Part shown: positions 21,741 to 28,041 of the stretch, piece after piece
Layout of the letters: every line of letters starts with the position of its first letter
Numbering within the stretch: position 1 is the first letter of the stretch
Source of the DNA: JBDHAC01 sp039589195
Lineage (GTDB): Bacteria > Gemmatimonadota > Gemmatimonadetes > Palauibacterales > Palauibacteraceae
Assembly (NCBI GenBank): GCA_039589195.1
Contig: JBDHHV010000082.1
Location: forward strand, 1 to 28,041
DNA: 28,041 nt
Reading direction: 5' to 3'
Position numbers and translations under genes: made by a program
The notes under the pieces: generated by a model
What the model saw: the letters and a program-made list of their open reading frames with translations, nothing else
What the model was told of the DNA's origin: nothing
The model's database searches: none

Positions 21741-22765
21741 ATGGCGGAATCCTGTGTCGTGGAGTCGGAGATCGAGAACCCGATCGCACGGTTCATCGCC
21801 CACCAGGGAGTCATGGTCTTGGACGGGGGCTTGGCCACCGCCCTGGAAGCCCGTGGTTGCGACCTCGACGACGACCTGTGGTCGGCCAAGGTCCTCCTGG
21901 AAGCGCCGGACGTGATTCGTCAGGTGCACCGCGACTTTCTCGCTGCCGGCGCCGATTGCATCGCCACGACCACGTATCAGGCCACCATCCCGGGCTTCCG
22001 GAAGCGCGGCCTCACGGAACGCGAAGGCGTGGAGCTGTTACGCCAATCGGTTCGGTTGGCGGTCGAAGCCCGGGACGAGTTCTGGAGCGAGCCCGGAAAC
22101 CACCGCGGTCGGCTCCGGCCCATCGTCGCGGCGAGCATCGGTCCGTACGGCGCGTACCTGGCCGATGGGTCCGAGTACACGGGCGAGCGAGCATCGGTCC
22201 GTACGGCGCGTACCTGGCCGATGGGTCCGAGTACACGGGCGACTACGACATCGACGAGGACGAGCTGTACACGTTTCACCTGAAACGCTGGCACGTGCTC
22301 GCCGAGAGCGAGGCGGACCTCATCGCCTGCGAGACCATCCCCTCACGATCGGAAGCTCGTATGCTGCTACGGCTGCTGCGAAACACGCCAGGCAGGTGGA
22401 TCTGGATCAGCTTCAGTTGCGGCGATGGGACCCATGTGAGCGATGGAAGCGATCTGGCCGACGCGGCCCGGGAGTGCGATGCGGAGCCGGGGGTCGCCGC
22501 CGTTGGCATCAACTGCACCTCACCGGACCTGATCTCCTCGCTGATCCGCGAAATCCGTACGGCGACCGACAAGCCGGTGATCGTCTACCCCAACTCCGGG
22601 GAGGGATATGATGCGGCGGCGAAGTCGTGGGTGGGTGCGCCACGGGCCATCGATTGGAGGCAGGCAAGCCTGCAGTGGACCGAGGAGGGCGCGATGGCGG
22701 TGGGTGGCTGCTGTCGCGTGAGTCCCGAAGAGATCGCCACGATACGACAAGCACTACTGGCCTAG
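21741..22765 (+). pseudogene. mmuM: Homocysteine S-methyltransferase gene, frameshifted by a 56-bp duplication
   Basis: The first frame (21741-22242 and on to a stop at 22281-22283, 180 codons) has MVLDGGLATALEARG, ADCIATTTYQATIPGF and PIVAASIGPYGAYLADGSEY, typical of the N-terminal half of homocysteine S-methyltransferases. The second half continues in another frame to 22765 and has the zinc cysteines: GINC (Cys codon 22514-22516) and GGCC (22709-22714). The break is an exact tandem duplication of 56 bases (22131-22186 and 22187-22242), which shifts the frame. Removing one copy gives a 969-base gene of 322 residues, the normal length. The intact enzyme would methylate homocysteine from S-methylmethionine or SAM. 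As read, the product lacks its zinc site. A GGAG ribosome-binding site precedes ATG 21741. The symbol is a family-level guess. Confidence 0.88.
22131..22242 (+). repeat. Exact 56-bp tandem duplication
   Basis: Bases 22131-22186 and 22187-22242 are identical, each beginning GCGAGCATCGG and ending ACACGGGCGA. The flanks differ (CGTCGCG before, CTACGAC after), so the unit boundaries are unambiguous. 56 is not a multiple of three, which breaks the reading frame of the methyltransferase gene. Confidence 0.97.
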
Positions 22766-22799
22766 TTCAGACTCCCGGCCTGGTTCAATGGGGGAGAGC

Positions 22800-25241
22800 A
22801 TGACCCGAATCGCCCCGCTCCGCCTTGTCCGCATCAGCGTGCTCTTCACCCTCGCGCTGGCACCGGCCGCGGCCGCCCAGACGACCGAGCTCACGGCCCC
22901 AGGGCTCGTCGAGCCCGTAGAGATCATCGTCGATCGTTGGGGCATCTCACATATCTACGCGGAGAACGAAGCCGATCTGTTCTTCGCGCAGGGCTGGAAC
23001 GCGGCTAGAGATCGCCTGTTTCAGCTCGAGCTTTGGCGTCGACAGGCGACGGGCACGGTGGCCGAGATCCTGGGCCCGCGAGAGCTGGAACGCGACGTCG
23101 GGACTCGCCTGTTCATGTTTCGCCGCGACCTCGATGCGGAGCTGGCGCACTACCACCCGCGCGGCCGGGAGATTGTCGAGGCCTTCGTGCAGGGGATCAA
23201 CGCGTACGTGGCCGAGACCGAGCGAGACCCTTCTCTCCTGACGGTGGAGTTCGAGCTCTTGGGCATCCGGCCGGGCCGGTGGACTCCGGAAGTGGTGATC
23301 TCCCGGCACCAGGGGCTCCTGGGCAACATCGGGTCCGAGCTCGACTACGGACGCGTCGTGAGCCTGATCGGAGGCGATCGACTGGAAGCGGTCTCGACCT
23401 TCGGCCCCGGTGAACCCGACCTCGGCTTGGATCCGGCGATCGACGGGTCGCTGCTGTTCGATGATATCCTCGCCGTGTACGACGCCTTCCGGGGCCCGGT
23501 GCGCTTCCTGCCCGAGGACATCGCCGAGGAGCACCGGGCCTCGCGCGACGCGTTCGAGCGGCTCGAGGCAGCGGCGGCCCTGGCTTCGGCCGCCCCCGCC
23601 TGGGACCCGGATCAGGACATCGGCAGCAACAACTGGGTGGTGAGCGGACGCCTCACCGAGAGCGGCTACCCGATCATGGCCAACGATCCCCACCGGGCAC
23701 AGGCCGCTCCCTCGCTGCGCTACTGGGTGCACCTGGTAGGGCCGGGCTGGAACGTGATCGGTGGTGGCGAGCCGAGCCTTCCCGGTGTCTCGATCGGGCA
23801 CAACGAGCATGGCGCCTGGGGGCTGACGGTCTTCCAGACGGACGGTGAGGACCTGTACGTGTACGACACCGACCCGGCCGACCCGAACCGCTACCGGTAC
23901 GGAGACGGCTGGGAGCGCATGACCGTGCTCGGGGACACGATCCGTGTGAAGGGACAGGCGTCCCACGTGGCGGAGCTCAAGTACACGCGACACGGCCCGG
24001 TCGTGTACGAGGATATCGAGCGCCGGAAGGCGTACGCGGTGCGCGCGGCGTGGATGGAGATCGGCGGCGCACCCTACCTGGCCAGCCTCCGAATGGATCA
24101 GGCCCGGTCCTGGGAGGAGTTCCGGGACGCCTGCAACTACAGCCACATCCCGGGCGAGAACATGGTATGGGCGGATCGTGAGGGGAACATCGGCTGGCAG
24201 GCCGTGGGGATCGCACCGATCCGGAGGAACTGGAGCGGGCTGGTCCCGGTCCCCGGCGACGGTCGCTATGAATGGGATGGGTACCTGCCTATCGTGGACA
24301 AGCCCCACGTCTACAACCCACCCGAGGGGTACTTCGCGACCGCCAACAACGATCTCATCCCACGCGACTACGCGCACATGGACGCGGTCGGCTTCAACTG
24401 GTCCGCGCCCTTCCGCTGGTCCCGGATCAACGAGGTCCTGGGCAGCGGGCGGAAGCACTCGCTGGTGGACATGATGCGACTCCAGACCGATGAGCTGTCG
24501 CTCCCGGCCCGGAGACTCGTGCCGCTACTGTGGAACATCGAGTTGGACGCTTCCGCGGGTTCGCGTGTAGCGGCGGCTCGCGATCGCCTCCTCGAGTGGG
24601 ATTTCGTCCTCGACCGGCGGTCCGTGGCGGCCGGGATCTACGCGGCGTGGGAGGCACGACTCCGGAGCGCGAGCCGAGAGTTGATGGTGCCGGAGGAAGT
24701 GCGTCCCTACCTGCGGGGCGTGTCGCTGACACGGGTGATCGACTGGCTCACGGTACCTCCCGCCGAATTCGGGCCGGATCCCAACTTGGCCCGAGACGCT
24801 CTTCTGCTGACTTCCCTCCAGAGAGCCGTCACCGATCTGACCGAGAAGCTGGGTCCCGACATGGCCGGTTGGCAGTACGGCCAGGAGGGATACAAGCACG
24901 CGCTCCTCCGGCACTCGTTGGGTCGGGTGGTGGACGAGGCGACCCGGCAGCGCCTGGAGGTGGGTCCCGCGCCGCGGGGTGGGTACGGGCTAACGGTGAA
25001 CAACACCGGGAACGGGGACAACCAGACGAGTGGTGCCTCCTTCCGGACCATCGTGGACACGCAGGACTGGGATCGGGCGGTCGGGATGAACGCCCCGGGG
25101 CAAGCCGGGAACCCGGACAGTCCCCACTACCGCGATCTGTTCGCGCAGTGGGCCCGAAACGAGTTCCACCCGATCGTCTACTCGCGCGGTCGTGTGGAAG
25201 CCGCCGCGGAACGGACTCTCTGGTTGGTCCCGCGACGTTAG
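22800..25241 (+). CDS. Penicillin acylase family (N-terminal nucleophile) hydrolase
   Basis: An 813-residue secreted precursor of the penicillin/AHL acylase family. The signal peptide (MTRIAPLRLVRISVLFTLAL, then APAAAAQ) is followed by an alpha chain with VEIIVDRWGISHIYAENEADLFFAQGWNAARDRLFQLEL, typical of the family. A linker follows, then the autocatalytic site at Gly275-Ser276-Asn-Asn-Trp, whose serine becomes the N-terminal nucleophile. Family segments after it include MANDPHRAQAAPS, the substrate-side GVSIGHNEHGAWGLTVFQTDGEDLYV, YTRHGPV, and the C-terminal NNTGNGDNQTSGASFRTIVD. The enzyme cleaves amide bonds, in the periplasm or outside. The real substrate may be N-acyl homoserine lactones, acyl amino acids or others. 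ATG 22800 with GGGGGAG (22790-22796) just upstream is preferred over ATG 22788. Confidence 0.9.
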   Translation: MTRIAPLRLVRISVLFTLALAPAAAAQTTELTAPGLVEPVEIIVDRWGISHIYAENEADLFFAQGWNAARDRLFQLELWRRQATGTVAEILGPRELERDVGTRLFMFRRDLDAELAHYHPRGREIVEAFVQGINAYVAETERDPSLLTVEFELLGIRPGRWTPEVVISRHQGLLGNIGSELDYGRVVSLIGGDRLEAVSTFGPGEPDLGLDPAIDGSLLFDDILAVYDAFRGPVRFLPEDIAEEHRASRDAFERLEAAAALASAAPAWDPDQDIGSNNWVVSGRLTESGYPIMANDPHRAQAAPSLRYWVHLVGPGWNVIGGGEPSLPGVSIGHNEHGAWGLTVFQTDGEDLYVYDTDPADPNRYRYGDGWERMTVLGDTIRVKGQASHVAELKYTRHGPVVYEDIERRKAYAVRAAWMEIGGAPYLASLRMDQARSWEEFRDACNYSHIPGENMVWADREGNIGWQAVGIAPIRRNWSGLVPVPGDGRYEWDGYLPIVDKPHVYNPPEGYFATANNDLIPRDYAHMDAVGFNWSAPFRWSRINEVLGSGRKHSLVDMMRLQTDELSLPARRLVPLLWNIELDASAGSRVAAARDRLLEWDFVLDRRSVAAGIYAAWEARLRSASRELMVPEEVRPYLRGVSLTRVIDWLTVPPAEFGPDPNLARDALLLTSLQRAVTDLTEKLGPDMAGWQYGQEGYKHALLRHSLGRVVDEATRQRLEVGPAPRGGYGLTVNNTGNGDNQTSGASFRTIVDTQDWDRAVGMNAPGQAGNPDSPHYRDLFAQWARNEFHPIVYSRGRVEAAAERTLWLVPRR

Positions 25242-25328
25242 CTATCGGACCTCCGCCCTGGTCGAGTCGGATTCCCGAAGCTCGCGGCTGACCCCCAGAC
25301 CTCGGCGACTCTGGCCCGTTTCGGTCAG

Positions 25329-25350
25329 GCGTCCCACCTTCTGTGGACGC
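25329..25350 (+). terminator. Stem-loop between the acylase and propeller genes
   Basis: GCGTCC (25329-25334) pairs with GGACGC (25345-25350), extended by AC/GT across a one-base bulge, with a five-base loop. It lies about 90 bases past the acylase stop and about 30 bases before the next start. No T-run follows, so it may be a terminator or a leader structure. Confidence 0.3.
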
Positions 25351-25382
25351 TAGGTCCCCCCCAGCCACAGGAGGGAAATCCC

Positions 25383-28041
25383 ATGTTTGGTCGTCGCCGC
25401 AGCACCGCCGCGCTCTCGTCCGTATTCGCGCCCGGGCTCGCGCTGACGCTGATGGTCACGCCGTCGGTCGCGCAGCAGATCTCACCCGAGCACTACGAGC
25501 ACCTCCGATTTCGTCACATCGGGCCCGTGGGAAACCGCGCCGCCTCGATTGCGGGCGTTCCCGGTGATCGCATGGTCTACTACGCGGGCGCCGCCAGCGG
25601 TGGGGTGTGGAAGACCGAAGACGCCGGGCTCCACTGGAAGCCCGTGTTCGACGACCAGCCCGTCCACGCGATCGGGGCCCTCGCCGTCACCCCATCGGAC
25701 CCGGCCACCGTGTGGGCCGGGACAGGGGAGACCTCGATCCGCTCGAACGTCTCGATCGGGAACGGGATCTGGAAGTCGACGGACGCCGGTGAGACGTGGC
25801 GGCACATGGGGTTGGAGGGCAGCGGCCGCATCGGCCGCATCGTCGTCCACCCGCTGAACCGGGACATCGTGTACGCGGCCGTGCTCGGGCACGCGTACGC
25901 CCCACAACAGGAACGTGGCGTATACCGGACCACGGATGGTGGCGAGACGTGGGAGCGGGTGCTGTTCGTGGACGAGAATACGGGTGCGTACGAGATCGCG
26001 ATGGATCCGTACAACCCGCGCAAGCTGCTCGCGACGATGTGGCAGATCGATCTCAAGACGTGGGGGCGGGAGAGCGGTGGGCCGGGAAGCGGGATCTTCG
26101 TCACGAACGATGGAGGAGACACCTGGGCACGCCTCGAAGGCCACGGCCTTCCGACGAAGCCGGTGGGGAAGATCGCGGTCTGCCTGTCGGCGGATGACTC
26201 GCGCCGGGTATACGCGCTGATCGAGACCGGGGACGGCGTCCCGATCCACGGCGAGGAGACGGACACCGGAGAGCTGTGGCGATCCGAGGACGGCGGCGAG
26301 AACTGGCAGCTCGTCTCCTATCACCACGACCTCGCGACCCGGCAGGCTTACTACACCCGTTGCGCGGTCTCGCCCGACGATCGAGACGAGATCTACTTCG
26401 CCTCGTCATCCTTCAGCTGGAGCCTGAATGGAGGCGAGACCCACACGACGACGAACTTCCTCCGCGACAAATCGTCGCCGGGGTGGGATTTCCATGACAT
26501 CTGGATCGACCCGACCGACGGCGACCGGATGGTGCTGGCGTTCGACGGGGGCGTCACGCTTACCGAGAATCGCGGGGAATCCTGGTTCCGGATGCAGCTC
26601 CCGATCGCGCAGATGTACCACGTGACGGCCGACAACGCGGTGCCGTACAACGTGCTCGGGAACCGTCAGGATGGCCCTTCGTTCAGGGGGCCCTCCAACA
26701 CCCGAACCGGTGGCTTATGGGCCCGCGGCATCATCCCACGCGGCGACTGGCGTGCCGTGGGCGGCGGCGAGAGCGGCTTCGCGACCGCGGACCCGGCGGA
26801 CCCAAACATCGTATGGTCGAGCGCATCGGGATCCGGAGCCGGGGGTGGGATCGTGGTCCGCCACGATGTGACGGCGGGTCAATTCCGCAATGTCGAGGTG
26901 TGGCCGATGTCCACCCGCGGTTGGCCCGCCGAGGGTCTCCGCTACCGCTTCCAGTGGACCTTTCCGCTCCTCATCTCGCCGCACGACCGCAACACGATCT
27001 ACGTGACGAGCCAGCACGTGCACCGGACCATGAACGGGGGGCAGAGCTGGGACGTGATCAGCCCCGATCTGACCACGAACGACAAGTCGAAGCAGGGGAT
27101 CTCGGGCGGACTTACCCCGGACAACATCGGGGTGGAGTATTGCTGCGTGATCTACGCCTTCGATGAGTCACCGGTGGAGCAGGGTGTCCTGTGGGCCGGC
27201 TCCAATGACGGGATGGTGCATGTGAGCCGGGACGGTGGGGAGAGCTGGGGCAATGTCACCATGAATATCCCGAACCTGCCTCCCGACGGCGTGGTGCGGA
27301 GCATCGATGCCTCGAAGTGGAGTGCGGGGAAGGCCTACGTCACGATCGAGCACCACCAGGTGGGCGACTTCGACGCGCGGGCGTACAAGACCGAGGACTT
27401 CGGCGAGACGTGGACGCAGATCACGGAAGGTGTGGATGACGGCCCGCTCTCGTATACGCGTTATCTGCTGGAGGACCCCTTCAGGCCGGGACTCCTCTAC
27501 CTGGGTACGGAGGCCTCGCTGTACATCTCGTTCGACGACGGGGCGAATTGGCAGCGGTTCATGCCCAACCTGCCTCCCACGCCCTACTACGGGCTCTTCG
27601 TGCAGGAGCATTTCAACGACCTGGTCGTGGGGACCTACGGGCGGGGGTATTGGATCCTCGACGATCTGAGCCCCATCCAGCAGCTGACGGACGAGGTCGC
27701 CGCATCCGCCGCACACCTGTTCCGGCCGAGGGATGCCTACCGGTTCCGGCCCACGACGGAGCCGATGATCATGTTCGAGGACTGGACGCACGGCGAGAAC
27801 CCGCCTAACGGGGCGTCGATCAATTATTGGCTCGGCTCGGATCCCGAGGGCGACGCGAAGCTTCGGATCGAGAACGCCGCGGGCGAGACCGTGCGCGAGC
27901 TCGATGGGACGACGCACGCGGGGATCAACCGCCTCTGGTGGAACTTCCGGGGCGAGCCGGGGACGCAGATCAAGCTCCGGACGAAGCCGCTGTACGCGGA
28001 TTGGTACGCGATGCCCGATCAGGGGTGGCGCTCGGGCGGAG
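25383..28041 (+). CDS. Secreted Asp-box (VPS10/sortilin-like) beta-propeller protein, 3'-truncated by window
   Basis: The frame runs open to the window end (886 codons seen). ATG 25383 has a strong AGGAGGG ribosome-binding site (25369-25375), and the first about 30 residues (MFGRRRSTAALSS..., ending SVAQQ) are a Sec signal peptide. The body contains about ten Asp-box (BNR) repeats of the S/T-x-D-x-G-x-x-W type, for example GGVWKTEDAGLHWKPV, GIWKSTDAGETWRHM, GVYRTTDGGETWERV, GMVHVSRDGGESWGNV and YKTEDFGETWTQI. This fits the large VPS10/sortilin-like, glycosyl-hydrolase-labelled proteins that are common in Gemmatimonadota. The C-terminal part after about residue 770 turns into a beta-sandwich-like segment (LRIENAAGETVRELDG), often seen before the C-terminus in this family. 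It is probably an extracellular binding or peptide- or glycan-processing protein. Confidence 0.9.
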   Translation, partial: MFGRRRSTAALSSVFAPGLALTLMVTPSVAQQISPEHYEHLRFRHIGPVGNRAASIAGVPGDRMVYYAGAASGGVWKTEDAGLHWKPVFDDQPVHAIGALAVTPSDPATVWAGTGETSIRSNVSIGNGIWKSTDAGETWRHMGLEGSGRIGRIVVHPLNRDIVYAAVLGHAYAPQQERGVYRTTDGGETWERVLFVDENTGAYEIAMDPYNPRKLLATMWQIDLKTWGRESGGPGSGIFVTNDGGDTWARLEGHGLPTKPVGKIAVCLSADDSRRVYALIETGDGVPIHGEETDTGELWRSEDGGENWQLVSYHHDLATRQAYYTRCAVSPDDRDEIYFASSSFSWSLNGGETHTTTNFLRDKSSPGWDFHDIWIDPTDGDRMVLAFDGGVTLTENRGESWFRMQLPIAQMYHVTADNAVPYNVLGNRQDGPSFRGPSNTRTGGLWARGIIPRGDWRAVGGGESGFATADPADPNIVWSSASGSGAGGGIVVRHDVTAGQFRNVEVWPMSTRGWPAEGLRYRFQWTFPLLISPHDRNTIYVTSQHVHRTMNGGQSWDVISPDLTTNDKSKQGISGGLTPDNIGVEYCCVIYAFDESPVEQGVLWAGSNDGMVHVSRDGGESWGNVTMNIPNLPPDGVVRSIDASKWSAGKAYVTIEHHQVGDFDARAYKTEDFGETWTQITEGVDDGPLSYTRYLLEDPFRPGLLYLGTEASLYISFDDGANWQRFMPNLPPTPYYGLFVQEHFNDLVVGTYGRGYWILDDLSPIQQLTDEVAASAAHLFRPRDAYRFRPTTEPMIMFEDWTHGENPPNGASINYWLGSDPEGDAKLRIENAAGETVRELDGTTHAGINRLWWNFRGEPGTQIKLRTKPLYADWYAMPDQGWRSGG

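Noticed and set aside
21578..22130. Start of the second methyltransferase frame upstream of the duplication (open from 21578)
   Set aside because: The part before the duplication in this frame has no family similarity. The true N-terminus is in the other frame from ATG 21741, and the two join only if one 56-base copy is removed.
22947..24458. 503-codon minus-strand frame inside the acylase gene
   Set aside because: It is a shadow of the well-supported acylase gene, rich in Val, Arg, Asp and His without domain structure.

Overview
The window is GC-rich, gene-dense bacterial chromosome. Several gene types point to Gemmatimonadota or a close relative such as Acidobacteriota: a PadR regulator beside a large ADOP-type ABC permease, a secreted Asp-box (VPS10/sortilin-like) propeller protein, a secreted penicillin-acylase-family hydrolase, a DUF3500 protein and a secreted TPR protein. 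This placement is inferred from gene content and codon bias, not from a marker gene. I see no rRNA, tRNA, CRISPR array, insertion sequence or prophage.

Layout. 1-199 is the tail of an isocitrate/isopropylmalate dehydrogenase. 247-2005 is a compact three-gene unit: zinc-ribbon membrane protein, small membrane protein and glutaryl-CoA dehydrogenase, with 4-bp overlaps. 2336-4297 encodes a PAS-GGDEF-EAL c-di-GMP enzyme whose 3' end overlaps a convergent thioredoxin-fold gene (4253-4954). 5254-6815 holds two translationally coupled, paralogous metallo-beta-lactamase-fold proteins with an unusual metal motif. 6899-11057 (minus) is an operon of a class V aminotransferase followed by a complete TRAP transporter (DctP, DctQ, DctM).

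11218-14243 (minus) is padR plus the ADOP permease, divergent from a secreted TPR protein (14447-16015) across an AT-rich promoter region. A small membrane/coiled-coil protein and a hemolysin III/PAQR-type protein follow on the minus strand. 17452-21442 (plus) is a four-gene run: extended SDR, steroid 5-alpha-reductase-like protein, DUF1295 reductase-like protein and exported DUF3500 protein. This looks like a reductive lipid or isoprenoid pathway whose substrate is unknown.

21439-22765 holds two broken genes. One is an orphan Tat signal peptide with a good ribosome-binding site that stops after 25 codons. The other is a homocysteine S-methyltransferase frameshifted by an exact 56-bp tandem duplication; removing one copy restores a 322-residue protein. 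The window ends with a secreted penicillin-acylase-family hydrolase (22800-25241) and the first 886 codons of an Asp-box propeller protein that runs off the end.

The most notable observations are the 56-bp duplication, the paired MBL-fold proteins in which the usual metal-binding Asp is Pro in both copies, the orphan Tat leader and the reductase cluster. I do not see a clear new defence or mobile system.
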